Shown in pieces: positions 8,236-17,077 of a stretch of DNA of 64,000 bases; the first letter of the stretch is position 1; every line of letters starts with the position of its first letter. Made by a program: the position numbers and the translations under genes. The notes beneath the pieces were generated by a model. That model worked only from the letters and a program-made list of their open reading frames with translations. It did not search any database and had not been told where the DNA came from. This DNA comes from Nocardiopsis sinuspersici (lineage in GTDB: Bacteria; Actinomycetota; Actinomycetes; Streptosporangiales; Streptosporangiaceae), in NCBI GenBank assembly GCA_008638415.1, contig VWVT01000002.1:496001-560000 (forward strand), written 5' to 3'.

Positions 8236-9711
8236 TCAGACCACCAGGCGGACCGGCTCCTCGGCCACCGGGCCGTACCGGTCGAGTTCGCGCCAGGCCC
8301 GGGCCAGCCGCCAGACCAGCTCCTCCTGGGTGGCCCGCTCGTAGGCGAAGGGCAGCCGGAAGCACTCGGAGTGGCGGCCGTCGGTGTGCGCCGACATGAT
8401 CGCCCCCGGGACGAGGTCCACGTCGTGGCAGAGCGCGACCTGTACGTAGGCGCGGGCGTCCACGCCGGGCAGGCGCACCCACAGGGCCGCCCCGCCGTCG
8501 GGGCGCTTCCACTCCCAGGAGGGCAGGGCCTCGCGCAGCAGCTCCTCCATGTGGTCCAGCGCCTCGCGCAGCATGTCGGAGCGCTGCCGGGAGAGCTCGT
8601 CGTAGCGCCCCAGCAGGCGCACGGTCACCGCCTGGTCGAGCAGGGGGCCGGCCAGGTCGGCGAGGACCTTGCGGCGGCTCAGGCGCAGGGCCATCTCGGC
8701 GGGCGCGCGCAGCCAGCCCACCCGGAGCCCGGCCCAGCCGATCTTGGACAGGGACTCCACGGTGATGACCTCGGCGCCGCGCGGGGCGAACGCGGCCAGC
8801 GGCGGCGGCTCGTCCGCGACGCGCATGCCGGTGTAGGCGGAGTCCTCCAGGACGGGCACACCGTGGCGCGCGGACAGCTCACCCAGCTCGCGGCGGCGCG
8901 CCACGGACATCATCGTGCCGGTGGGGTTGTGGTACGAGGGCATGGTGTAGATCAGGTGGGGCGCGTGCTCGGCCACGGCACGGCGCACTCCGGTCCCGTC
9001 GATGCCCTGGTCGTCGAGGGGGACGGGGACGAAGCGGGCGCCCCTGTCGCCCATCAGGTCCAGACAGCCCGCGAAGCCGGGGTCCTCGACCACGACGGGC
9101 GAGCCCTTGCGCAGGTAGAGCTGTGAGACCAGGTTGACGGCCTGGTGGGCTCCGTTGGTGACCACGATCTGGTCGGGGGTGGTGGGCAGGCCCCGGCCGC
9201 CGTAGTGGTCGGCGATGGCCTGGCGCAGCGCGGGCAGGCCGCTCGGATGGTAGGAGCCCTCGGCCATGAGCGCGGGCAGGTCCTCGGCCACGACCTCGCG
9301 GATGGCCTCCTCCACCCCGGGGAGGGCGGGGGTGCTCAGGCAGGCGGTCGAGATGAGGCCCTCCTCCCGCTGGAAGAGGTTGCGGTACATGGGGTTGCCG
9401 TTGCCGCTGGCGGTCCAGCCGTCCGAGCGCACGGGCGCGACCCGGCTGCTGATGCGGGTGCCGCTGCCCTGTCTGCTGTCGAGGATGCCCGTCGAGCGCA
9501 GGGAGTCGTAGGCGGAGACGACGGTGGTGCGGCTGATCCTGAGTGCGGCGGCCAGGGCACGCTCGGACGGCAGGCGCTCACCCGGGGTGAGGGTGCCCTG
9601 GTCGATGAGTTCGCGCAGGGTGTCGGCGAGGCGCCGGTAGAGGGGGCCGCCGCCCCGGGGCCAGGCCCCCAGAAGGTCCGCGATTTCCGCGGCGCTTCGA
9701 GAAGAGTCCAT
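8236..9711 (-). CDS. MocR-type GntR regulator with aminotransferase domain
   Basis: A 491-residue fusion of an N-terminal winged helix (about residues 15-85; LYRRLADTLRELIDQG, LPSERALAAAL, SRTTVVSAYDSL) with a fold-type I aminotransferase-like domain. The PLP-binding region includes VTNGAHQAVNLV, MPSYHNPTGTMM and the probable Schiff-base lysine in ESLSKIGWAGLRVGW. MocR proteins generally sense PLP or an amino-acid adduct and control a nearby gene. Here the divergent gene at 9832 is the obvious candidate. ATG 9711 follows GGAGGG at ideal spacing; ATG 9723 lies inside that site. The true target and ligand are not known. Confidence 0.92.
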   Translation of the reverse strand: MDSSRSAAEIADLLGAWPRGGGPLYRRLADTLRELIDQGTLTPGERLPSERALAAALRISRTTVVSAYDSLRSTGILDSRQGSGTRISSRVAPVRSDGWTASGNGNPMYRNLFQREEGLISTACLSTPALPGVEEAIREVVAEDLPALMAEGSYHPSGLPALRQAIADHYGGRGLPTTPDQIVVTNGAHQAVNLVSQLYLRKGSPVVVEDPGFAGCLDLMGDRGARFVPVPLDDQGIDGTGVRRAVAEHAPHLIYTMPSYHNPTGTMMSVARRRELGELSARHGVPVLEDSAYTGMRVADEPPPLAAFAPRGAEVITVESLSKIGWAGLRVGWLRAPAEMALRLSRRKVLADLAGPLLDQAVTVRLLGRYDELSRQRSDMLREALDHMEELLREALPSWEWKRPDGGAALWVRLPGVDARAYVQVALCHDVDLVPGAIMSAHTDGRHSECFRLPFAYERATQEELVWRLARAWRELDRYGPVAEEPVRLVV

Positions 9712-9720
9712 TTTTCCCTC

Positions 9721-9791
9721 CATTGGATCTACTGGGGCTACCCCCGGACTTCCATACTGGCATTCGACGGGGGATACCACCAGAGCCAATG
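9721..9791. promoter_or_regulatory. Possible MocR operator region between divergent genes
   Basis: The 120-bp divergent spacer contains a direct repeat TACTGG (9730-9735 and 9755-9760) inside an inverted pair CATTGG (9721-9726) and CCAATG (9786-9791). MocR proteins such as PdxR and GabR bind repeats of this general kind between their gene and a divergent target. The assignment is inferred from position. Confidence 0.3.
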
Positions 9792-9831
9792 TGGCCCCCT
9801 TCAGAAGAGTCCAATTCACCTGGAGGCCACC

Positions 9832-10317
9832 ATGCAGTCCCTGGACCAGCGTCAGCGAGTGCCCGCCGCCCGTTCCTCCTCCCACCACCCGCGCCGGGCC
9901 AGGGATCACGGTCCGGCCCTCCGGGGCGGCTCGCCGGTCCTGGTGGAGGCGCGCACCGTCCGGGGCGACCGGCGCTTCCTCGGGGCGTTCGCCGCCGCGC
10001 TGCGCGAGCGTGCGCGGAGCGGCCCCGGCCACCTGGGAGAGGTCCACTTCTCCGACGAGGGGGACCACATACACATGGTCGCGCTGTGGCGCTCACCGGT
10101 GGACCTGAGGTCCTTCGTGGAGGAGGCCCACCCGGACGTGCTGGCCCTGCGTGCCCGCAGCGGCGCCTTCCCCGAGGTGGAGCGCGTCCTGTGGTGGTCC
10201 ACCGCCGGGGCTCCGGTGTCCCGGGAGGAGGCCGGGGAGCGTGCCCGGCGGCTGCGTGAGCACGGTCCCGGACCGCGCGCTTTCACACTGGCCTCGCCGG
10301 TCCCCGCTCCGGCGTGA
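9832..10317 (+). CDS. Small DUF3291-like protein, probable target of the MocR regulator
   Basis: A 161-residue soluble protein whose middle (HMVALWRSPVDLRSFVEEAHPDV and VERVLWWS, discontinuous) resembles the DUF3291 / antibiotic-biosynthesis-monooxygenase-like ferredoxin fold. The ATG at 9832 follows GGAGG with 5-base spacing. It is transcribed away from the MocR gene, so regulation by it is likely. Its last 35 bases overlap the 3' end of convergent bioD. The N-terminal 35 residues are basic and probably disordered. No catalytic residue can be named; the family assignment is from memory and weak. Confidence 0.7.
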   Translation: MQSLDQRQRVPAARSSSHHPRRARDHGPALRGGSPVLVEARTVRGDRRFLGAFAAALRERARSGPGHLGEVHFSDEGDHIHMVALWRSPVDLRSFVEEAHPDVLALRARSGAFPEVERVLWWSTAGAPVSREEAGERARRLREHGPGPRAFTLASPVPAPA

Positions 10318-10999
10318 GCCACGTACCGCCCAGGCACGGGGCCAGGAAACGGCGGGCCGTGTCCGCGAACGCGGGCGCGGCCAGTGCCCCGCTGCCCTCC
10401 GGCACCGCGCCCACCAGCGGACCGGCGCCCATGGCGGGCAGGTCGGTGAGGTTGCAGCGCATGGCCAGGTCAGAGCGGTCCGGCCAGGATCCCACCACCA
10501 CACCGGCCGGGGAGAGTCCCCGGGTACGCAGGGCCTCCGCGGTCAGCGCGGTGTCGTTCAGGGTTCCCAGCCCGGGCCGGGCCACCACCAGCACCGGCGC
10601 GGACAGCAGCACCGCGACGTCGGCCAGGGTCTGGCCCTCGGCGTTCAGCCGCACCAGCAGGCCGCCCGCGCCCTCCACCAGTACCAGGTCGTGTGCACGG
10701 GCCAGGCGCCACGCGGCGTCGGCGGCCTCCTCGGCCCGTACGGCCGCCGCCCCGCACCGGGCGGCGGCCGTGGCCGGGGCCAGCGGTTCGGGGTAGCGGG
10801 CCAGCTCCGCCGTCGTCACCCCCGGCACGAGCCGGGCCACGGCGTCCGTGTCACCAGGTTCGGTCGGCCCCGTCCCGGTCTGAGCGGGTTTGAGCACGGC
10901 CACCCGCAGCCCCCTCGCACGTGCCAGCGCGGCCACCGCCGCCGTGACCACCGTCTTTCCGACCCCGGTCCCGGTGCCGGTCACCACCAGGACGCTCAT
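10283..10999 (-). CDS. bioD: Dethiobiotin synthetase
   Basis: A 238-residue ATP-dependent enzyme that closes the ureido ring of 7,8-diaminopelargonate with CO2 to form dethiobiotin. The N-terminal P-loop is [12 protein letters not shown]. Other family blocks are the Lys-containing [13 protein letters not shown], the VEGAGGLLV loop and the late GVVVGSWP segment. The ATG at 10999 overlaps the bioA stop as ATGA, so translation is coupled. Length is normal. The 3' end runs 35 bases into the opposing gene at 9832-10317. Confidence 0.95.
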   Translation of the reverse strand: MSVLVVTGTGTGVGKTVVTAAVAALARARGLRVAVLKPAQTGTGPTEPGDTDAVARLVPGVTTAELARYPEPLAPATAAARCGAAAVRAEEAADAAWRLARAHDLVLVEGAGGLLVRLNAEGQTLADVAVLLSAPVLVVARPGLGTLNDTALTAEALRTRGLSPAGVVVGSWPDRSDLAMRCNLTDLPAMGAGPLVGAVPEGSGALAAPAFADTARRFLAPCLGGTWLTPERGPARPV

Positions 11000-12333
11000 C
11001 GCGGCCCCTCCCCCAGCGAGGCCCGTGCCGCCGCGACCATCCCGGCGGCGATCACGGCCACGTCCTCCGGACCGCACACGTAGGGCGGCATCGCGTACAC
11101 GTGGTCGCGGAAGGGCCGCAGCCACACCCCGGCCTCCACCGCGGCGCGGGTGGCCTCGCCCATCCGCACCGGCGCCTCCAGTTCCACCACCCCGACGGCG
11201 CCGAGCACCCGCACCTCGCGCACACCCGGCAGGCGCTCGGCGGGGGCCAGCCCCTCGCGCAGGCCGGCCTCGATCCGCGCCACGTCGCCTCGCCAGTCGC
11301 CCCGCGTCAGCAGCTCCACCGAGGCCAGCGCGGTCGCGCAGGCCAGCGGGTTGCCCATGAACGTGGGCCCGTGGGCGAGCACCGGCACCTCTCCCCCGGC
11401 GATGCCCCGGGCCACCCGACCCGTGCACAGCGTCGCGGCGAGGGTCAGGTAGCCGCCGGTCAGCGCCTTGCCCAGGCACATGACGTCGGGTGCGACCCCC
11501 GCGTGGTCGGCGGCGAACAGCTCACCGGTGCGGCCGAAGCCCGTGGCGATCTCGTCGAAGACCAGCAGCAGTCCGTACGCGTCCGCGATCCGCCGCAGCT
11601 CGCGCAGGTAGCCCGGGTGGTGGAAGCGCATGCCGCCCGCGCCCTGCACCACCGGCTCGACGATGATCGCGGCCAGTTCACCCGCGTGCTCGGCGGCCAG
11701 GCGCTCGAAGGCGTCCACGTAGAGGGGGTCGGGCTCGGTGTCGAACCCGGCGGGCGGTTCGGGCGCGTGCACCTGTGCGGGCAGCACGTCACCCCACAGG
11801 GAGTGCATGCCACCGGAGGGGTCGCAGACGCTCATGGCGTGGAAGGTGTCGCCGTGGTAGCCGCCCCGCCAGGTGAGGAAGCGGCGCCGTCCCGGACTCC
11901 CGGTCGAGCGGTGGTACTGCAGGCACATCTTCATGGCCACCTCCACCGACACCGAGCCGGAGTCGGCGAGGAAGACGTGCTCCAGCGGCTCCGGGGTGAG
12001 CGCCACCAGCGTTTCGGCCAGCTCGGCGGCGGGTCCGTGGGTGAGCCCGCCGAACATGACATGGCTGTAGGAGTCCACCTGGCCGCGCACCGCGGCGTCC
12101 AGTACCGGGTGACGGTAGCCGTGGATCGCCGACCACCAGGACGACATCCCGTCCACCACGTGGTACGTGCCCTCCTCCGACCACAGGGACAGCCGCGTTC
12201 CCCCGGCCCCGGTGACCACGTACGGCCGCTCCGCCCCGGGAACCGCGGCGTAGGGGTGCCACAGGTGGGCGGTGTCCGCTGCGCGGACCCGCTCGGGGAG
12301 GAAGCGTGCGGTACCGGTGGGCGTGGAGTTCAT
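10996..12333 (-). CDS. bioA: Adenosylmethionine-8-amino-7-oxononanoate aminotransferase
   Basis: A 445-residue PLP enzyme that aminates 8-amino-7-oxononanoate (KAPA) to diaminopelargonate using S-adenosylmethionine as donor. Diagnostic features are HLWHPY near residue 24, [26 protein letters not shown] before the PLP lysine, and [11 protein letters not shown] containing that lysine. The start at 12333 has GAGG a few bases upstream. It is the first gene of a bioA-bioD operon (4-base overlap), transcribed away from bioF. No bioB or bioC lies in the window. Confidence 0.96.
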   Translation of the reverse strand: MNSTPTGTARFLPERVRAADTAHLWHPYAAVPGAERPYVVTGAGGTRLSLWSEEGTYHVVDGMSSWWSAIHGYRHPVLDAAVRGQVDSYSHVMFGGLTHGPAAELAETLVALTPEPLEHVFLADSGSVSVEVAMKMCLQYHRSTGSPGRRRFLTWRGGYHGDTFHAMSVCDPSGGMHSLWGDVLPAQVHAPEPPAGFDTEPDPLYVDAFERLAAEHAGELAAIIVEPVVQGAGGMRFHHPGYLRELRRIADAYGLLLVFDEIATGFGRTGELFAADHAGVAPDVMCLGKALTGGYLTLAATLCTGRVARGIAGGEVPVLAHGPTFMGNPLACATALASVELLTRGDWRGDVARIEAGLREGLAPAERLPGVREVRVLGAVGVVELEAPVRMGEATRAAVEAGVWLRPFRDHVYAMPPYVCGPEDVAVIAAGMVAAARASLGEGPR

Positions 12334-12466
12334 GCCGCCTCATTGTTCACTCTCCGACCACGCGCGTGCCCGTACGGTCCCGCCAAGGAATCCGCGCGGA
12401 TCTTTGTGGGCTTCCGCGGGTGACGTGCGCACCCGCCGACCGGCAGGGTCGTAGACGCCTCCCGGC

Positions 12467-12523
12467 ACGGGGACCGGGCCGCCCCAGCGGGATTGGCCGC
12501 CGCTGGGTCGGCCCCGTCCCCGT
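12467..12523. promoter_or_regulatory. Large imperfect hairpin in the bioA-bioF divergent spacer
   Basis: Arms 12467-12490 and 12500-12523 pair over 24 positions with two mismatches around a 9-nt loop. It ends 54 bases before the bioF start, with the bioF Shine-Dalgarno (AGGAGG) just beyond. It may be an attenuator-like leader structure, an insulator between divergent promoters, or a DNA operator. I saw no recognised BirA or BioQ site. Confidence 0.5.
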
Positions 12524-12577
12524 CCTGCCCGAACGACCGGAGTGTGCCCGACACGATCCGAGGAGGCCGCAGCCCTC

Positions 12578-13831
12578 ATGCCGAGCCCCGCCGTCACCGG
12601 CACCGCCCCGCCCCGCCGCCCGTGGACCCTGCGCGCCTCGGCCCGCACGCGCTCCGCGCGCGCACTGCCCGCGGGAGACCCCTTCGCGTGGCTGGACGGG
12701 GCCGCCCGGGCGCGCGCCGAGGCCGGGCTGACGCGGCGCACGGTGCCCCGGGAGGCCGACGACGGCCTCCTGCTGGACCTGGCGGGCAACGACTACCTCG
12801 GACTGCTGCGCCACCCCGACGTGGTGGCGGCCGCCGCCGGCGCCGCACGTGTGTGGGGCGCGGGTGCTGGCGGGTCGCGCCTGGTCACCGGGGACACCGG
12901 CCTCCACCACGAACTGGAGCGCGAACTCGCCGACTTCTACGGCGCGGAGGCGGCGCTGGTGTTCTCGTCCGGGTACGCGGCGAACCTGGCGATGGTCACC
13001 GCGCTGGCCGCACCCGACGGCGGCGCCCCTCCCCTGGTGGTGTGCGACCGCCACAACCACGCCTCCCTCATCGACGCGACCCGGTTGGCCAGGGCCTCCG
13101 GCGCGCGCGTGGCGCTCTTCGACCACGCCGAGCCCGGCCGGGCCGCCGAGGCGCTCGCGACCGCCGAGGGGCGGTCCCTGGTGCTGAGCGACACCGTGTT
13201 CTCCGTGGACGGCGACCTCACCGACACCGCCGCCCTGTCCCGGGTGGCCCGCGCGCACGGTGCCGCGCTACTGCTGGACGACGCCCACGGCCTGGGCGTG
13301 GTGGGCCCCGGAGGGCGGGGCACGGCCACCGCCGCCGGGCTGCGGGGCGCGGACGACGTCGCGGTCTCGGTGACCCTGTCCAAGGCGCTGGGCTCCCAGG
13401 GCGGCGCGGTGCTGGGGCCGCGCGGAGTGATCCGCCACCTGGTGGAGACCGCGCGCACGTTCGTCTTCGACACCGGCCTGGCCCCGGCCGCGGTGGGCGC
13501 CGCCCTGGCCGCGCTGCGCGTGCTGCGCGCCGAGCCCGGGCGGGCCGGGGCGGTGCGCGAGAGGGCCCGGCGCCTGGCGGAGGGCCTGCGCGAACGCGGG
13601 CTGTCGGCGAGCGCGCCCGACGCCGCCGTGGTCTCCGTGCCGGCGCCCTCCCCCGAGGCCGCCCTCAGGTGGCGGGAGGCCTGCCTCGCGTCGGGCGTGC
13701 GCGTGGGGTGCTTCCGTCCCCCGTCGGTACCGGACGGCCGGTCCCGACTGCGGCTGACCGCCCGGGCGACCCTGGACGGGGGCGACATCGACCGCGTTCT
13801 GGAGGTCATCGCGACGAACCGGCCCGGGTAG
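12578..13831 (+). CDS. bioF: 8-amino-7-oxononanoate synthase
   Basis: A 417-residue member of the alpha-oxoamine synthase family. It condenses pimeloyl thioester with alanine to give KAPA, the BioA substrate. Visible blocks are LDLAGNDYLGLLRHP, GAGGSRLVTGD, DDAHGLGVVG and SVTLSKALGSQGG with the PLP lysine. The ATG at 12578 follows AGGAGG with a somewhat long 11-base gap; a GTG at 12542 would add 12 residues but lacks a site. It is divergent from bioA-bioD, so the three genes probably answer to one control region. The first 40 residues are basic and variable. Confidence 0.95.
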   Translation: MPSPAVTGTAPPRRPWTLRASARTRSARALPAGDPFAWLDGAARARAEAGLTRRTVPREADDGLLLDLAGNDYLGLLRHPDVVAAAAGAARVWGAGAGGSRLVTGDTGLHHELERELADFYGAEAALVFSSGYAANLAMVTALAAPDGGAPPLVVCDRHNHASLIDATRLARASGARVALFDHAEPGRAAEALATAEGRSLVLSDTVFSVDGDLTDTAALSRVARAHGAALLLDDAHGLGVVGPGGRGTATAAGLRGADDVAVSVTLSKALGSQGGAVLGPRGVIRHLVETARTFVFDTGLAPAAVGAALAALRVLRAEPGRAGAVRERARRLAEGLRERGLSASAPDAAVVSVPAPSPEAALRWREACLASGVRVGCFRPPSVPDGRSRLRLTARATLDGGDIDRVLEVIATNRPG

Positions 13832-13880
13832 TCTTGCGGATGCACAGGAGCCGTCCGGAACGTGGGAGGCAGCAGCGGCC

Positions 13881-15317
13881 GTGTCAGCACGTGGCGAGGA
13901 ACCCGAGGTGCCGGAACCCGTTCCCGGCGACTCCTCCCCCGCCGACGACCCCGCACCGGGCACCGGGCAGGCCGAGGCCGGCGGAGCCCGCGGGGAAACC
14001 GATACCGCCGGGTCCGACGGCTCCGGCGACGGTGGCGCCTCCGGCGGCGACGGCCCCGGTGACGGCCCCGAAGGACCCGACGACGGCGACGGCAGTGGAG
14101 AAGGGCCCCGGAGGAAGAGGTGGCGCCGGTCCCGGATCGCCCTCACCGTCTCCCTCCTCCTGGTCGTGGCCCTGCTGGCCGTCCTGGCGCTGCCCTCCAC
14201 CCGCGGCGGCCTGGTGTCCCTGTGGTGCGACGTCACCGGAGGCGTGTGCCCGGCCCAGGAGTTCCCCCCGGTCACCGAGGACGAGGAGGGCGACCCCCGG
14301 GTCCGGATGGAGCCGGAGGAGGCCGCGCTGTGGGGCAACTACGTGGCCCTGGGCGACTCCTACTCCTCCGGTGACGGCGCGGGCGACTACGACCCCGCCA
14401 CCGCCGAGCCGGGCGGCTGCTGGCGTTCGGAGCACGCCTACCCCAGGGTCCTCGCGGAGGAGTTCGACTTCGCCGGCGCGCTGGCCTTCTACGCGTGCAG
14501 CAGCCACAAGGCCTCGGAGATGGTCGACCAGCTCGGCACCTCCGAGTCGCAGATCGACCGGGTCACCCCGGGCACGTCCCTGGTGACCCTGGGCATCGGC
14601 GGCAACGACCTGGGGTTCATCCCCGTCCTGCGCACCTGCATGGTGCGGATGCCACTGCTGGAGAGCGGTGTCTGCGTCGAGCAGGAGAAGGAGATCGAGA
14701 AGCGGATGGAGGCCCTCGAGAAGACCCTGACCGAGGTCCTCGGAGAGATCCGCGACCGCGCGCCCGACGCCCGCGTCCTCGTCCTGGGCTACCCGCGGCT
14801 CTTCCCCGAGGACCCGCCGGGCATGTACTACACCCTCACCAAGAGCGACCAACTGTGGCTGAACGGGCTCACCCAGCGGTTCAACGAGCTCCTCCGCGAC
14901 GTGGCCTACCGGGTGGACGGCGACGTGTACGGCTCGCGCGGGACCGGCAGCGTCGAGTACGTGAGCACCTTCACCGCGCTGACCGGACACGAGGTGAGCG
15001 CCGAGGACGCGTGGCTGAACGGCATCGTGCTCGGTCCGCTGGGCGAGGGGCTGAGCGTGGAACGCGCCAGTTTCCACCCCACCGCCCAGGGGCAGATGTC
15101 CATCGCCGAGCGGGTGCGCCTGCAGATCGAGGAGGGCCCGGAGCGGGTGCTCTACGTGTCCCGGAAGACCCTGGACAACGTCGACCCGACCCAGTTGAAG
15201 GCGGAGCTGGGCGGTCCGCTCGACCCCGCGCTCAACTCCGAGCCCCCCGAGGACACCGCGGTCACCGAAGGCACCGGGGCACCGAGCCCCGCCGACAGCG
15301 GGGCCGACACCCCCTGA
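13881..15317 (+). CDS. Membrane-anchored SGNH/GDSL hydrolase
   Basis: A 478-residue protein. Residues 1-80 are an acidic, Gly/Pro-rich disordered leader. Then comes KRWRR and one membrane helix (about 86-104), placing the catalytic part outside. The SGNH domain follows, with block I NYVALGDSYSSGDG (nucleophile Ser), block III GIGGNDLGF, and a C-terminal FHPTAQG block holding the catalytic His. Such actinomycete enzymes act as lipases or esterases; no substrate can be inferred. The GTG at 13881 has GGGAGG upstream at long spacing. The acid-rich cytoplasmic tail is much longer than a signal anchor needs. It follows bioF by 49 bases but is probably unrelated functionally. Confidence 0.88.
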   Translation: MSARGEEPEVPEPVPGDSSPADDPAPGTGQAEAGGARGETDTAGSDGSGDGGASGGDGPGDGPEGPDDGDGSGEGPRRKRWRRSRIALTVSLLLVVALLAVLALPSTRGGLVSLWCDVTGGVCPAQEFPPVTEDEEGDPRVRMEPEEAALWGNYVALGDSYSSGDGAGDYDPATAEPGGCWRSEHAYPRVLAEEFDFAGALAFYACSSHKASEMVDQLGTSESQIDRVTPGTSLVTLGIGGNDLGFIPVLRTCMVRMPLLESGVCVEQEKEIEKRMEALEKTLTEVLGEIRDRAPDARVLVLGYPRLFPEDPPGMYYTLTKSDQLWLNGLTQRFNELLRDVAYRVDGDVYGSRGTGSVEYVSTFTALTGHEVSAEDAWLNGIVLGPLGEGLSVERASFHPTAQGQMSIAERVRLQIEEGPERVLYVSRKTLDNVDPTQLKAELGGPLDPALNSEPPEDTAVTEGTGAPSPADSGADTP

Positions 15318-15332
15318 CCTCCCCGGTGTGGG

Positions 15333-15363
15333 GGGCGCCCCGCCCGTATCCGGCGGGACGCCC
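15333..15363. terminator. Stem-loop between SGNH hydrolase and rocD genes
   Basis: Arms 15333-15344 and 15352-15363 pair over 12 positions with one mismatch around a 7-nt loop. The convergent genes end at 15317 and 15445. Confidence 0.7.
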
Positions 15364-15444
15364 TGTCACGACCTGCTCCGGCGCGTGGTCACGCCTCACG
15401 CCGGCGGCACCGCCGGACGGCCCACGGCACCCGCCACACACGCC

Positions 15445-16719
15445 CTAGCGGCCCGCCCTGAGCTCCCCGATCACCTCGGCGAAGCGGTCCAGACCCCAGT
15501 TGAGGTCCTCCTCGCTGATCACGAGCGGCGGCGACATCCGCACGGTGGAGCCGTGCGTGTCCTTGACCAGGACGCCGTGCTCGGCCAGCCGCCTGCACAG
15601 CTCCTTGCCCGAGGCCAGCGACGGGTCGACGTCGACGCCCGCCCACAGCCCGATGCTGCGCGCGGACACCACCCCGTCGCCCACGAACTCCTTCAGGCGC
15701 CGTCCGAGCACCTCGCCCAGGCGGCGCGCGTTCTCCAGGTAGGGGCCCTCGGTCAGCATCCGGACGACCGTCCGCCCCACCGCGCCGGCCAGCGGGTTCC
15801 CGCCGAACGTGCTGCCGTGCTGGCCCGGCCGGATCACGCCGAGCACGTCCTCGTCGGCGACCATGGCCGACACCGGCAGGACGCCGCCGCCCAGCGCCTT
15901 GCCGAACAGGTAGGCGTCGGGGACCACCCCGCTGTGCTCACAGGCCCGGACGGTGCCGGTGCGTCCCAGGCCCGACTGCACCTCGTCGGCGATGAACAGC
16001 ACCCGTTCCCGGTCACAGACCTCCCTGACCCGGGGCAGGAAGTCCTGCGGCGGCACGACCACGCCCGCCTCGCCCTGGACCGGTTCGATGAGGACCGCCG
16101 CGGTGGTGTGGTCGATGGCCTCCTCGATGGCGGCGGCGTCCCCGTAGGGCACCGTGCGAAACCCCGGCGTGTACGGCCCGAAGCCCGTCCTGGCCTCCGG
16201 GTCGGACGAGAAGGAGATGATCGTGGTGGTGCGCCCGTGGAAGTTGGCTCCCGCCACGACGATGGTCGCCTCGTTCTCCGGGACGCCCTTGACCTCGTAG
16301 GCCCACTTGCGGGCCACCTTGATGCCGGTCTCCACCGCCTCGGCACCGGTGTTCATCGGCAGGACCTTCTCCTTGCCGACCATGTCGGCGAGGGCGCTGA
16401 CCCACGGACCGAACTGGTCGTTGTAGAAGGCCCGGCTGGTCAGCGTCACCCGGTCGAGCTGCCGGTGCGCGGCTTCGAGCAGGTCGGGGTTGCGGTGGCC
16501 GAAGTTCATGGCCGAGTACCCGGCCAGACAGTCCAGGTACCTCCTGCCCTCGACGTCGGTCACCCAGGCGCCTTGGCCCTCGGCGATCACCACGGGAAGG
16601 GGGGAGTAGTTGTGTGCCGACCGCGCCCGTGCGAGCGCGATGTGGTCCGTGCTGGAGAGTTCCTCTCCGCCGGGGTCTCCGGCGGAGTAACGCTGGCCCA
16701 GATTCTGGGTGCTGCCCAT
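15445..16719 (-). CDS. rocD: Ornithine--oxo-acid aminotransferase
   Basis: A 424-residue class III PLP aminotransferase that converts ornithine and 2-oxoglutarate to glutamate semialdehyde and glutamate. Recognisable blocks are HNYSPLPVVI, LDCLAGYSAMNFGH, LPMNTGAEAVETGIK, VLFIADEVQSGLGRTG and LFGKALGGGVLPVSA with the PLP lysine, then HGSTFGGNPLA. ATG 16719 has GGAG eight bases upstream. The gene stands alone; catabolism of arginine or ornithine is the expected role. GABA or acetylornithine aminotransferases are related, but the motif set fits RocD best. Confidence 0.95.
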   Translation of the reverse strand: MGSTQNLGQRYSAGDPGGEELSSTDHIALARARSAHNYSPLPVVIAEGQGAWVTDVEGRRYLDCLAGYSAMNFGHRNPDLLEAAHRQLDRVTLTSRAFYNDQFGPWVSALADMVGKEKVLPMNTGAEAVETGIKVARKWAYEVKGVPENEATIVVAGANFHGRTTTIISFSSDPEARTGFGPYTPGFRTVPYGDAAAIEEAIDHTTAAVLIEPVQGEAGVVVPPQDFLPRVREVCDRERVLFIADEVQSGLGRTGTVRACEHSGVVPDAYLFGKALGGGVLPVSAMVADEDVLGVIRPGQHGSTFGGNPLAGAVGRTVVRMLTEGPYLENARRLGEVLGRRLKEFVGDGVVSARSIGLWAGVDVDPSLASGKELCRRLAEHGVLVKDTHGSTVRMSPPLVISEEDLNWGLDRFAEVIGELRAGR

Positions 16720-17077
16720 CTAGCCGCTCCGATCACCATTGACCGATGTCAGACAAGTGATACCCACCGCCGGGCTCGGTAGCGCCCCTCCGGCGGGATC
16801 CCCAAGAGTTGAGCAGATGATCCGGTGGACCCACAAGGGGTGGCGCGTATCACAGCGCCCGGGCGCGGCCCGAAACCCGGGGCGAACGGGCCCCGCGCAC
16901 CCGCTGAACGGGGCTGTTACGAACACCGTGACCTGGGATAAGACCCCTGGTGACGCGCTCCACAGCCCCGACCTCGATCGGGCGCTCTCCCGAGGGGTAC
17001 GGTCGCACCAACAGCCACTCCGCCGCCGCGAGCCCCGAGCCGTGGACGGCCTGTCGATCGCGTCAGGGAGGCCAGGC
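16720..17077. other. Divergent promoter region of rocD and the acyl-CoA synthetase
   Basis: No gene is seen in these 358 bases. They contain the upstream regions of two divergent genes. I found no operator that I could name. Confidence 0.5.

Noticed and set aside
12334..12577. BirA- or BioQ-type operator in the biotin spacer
   Set aside because: No sequence matching the operators I know; only the large hairpin stands out.
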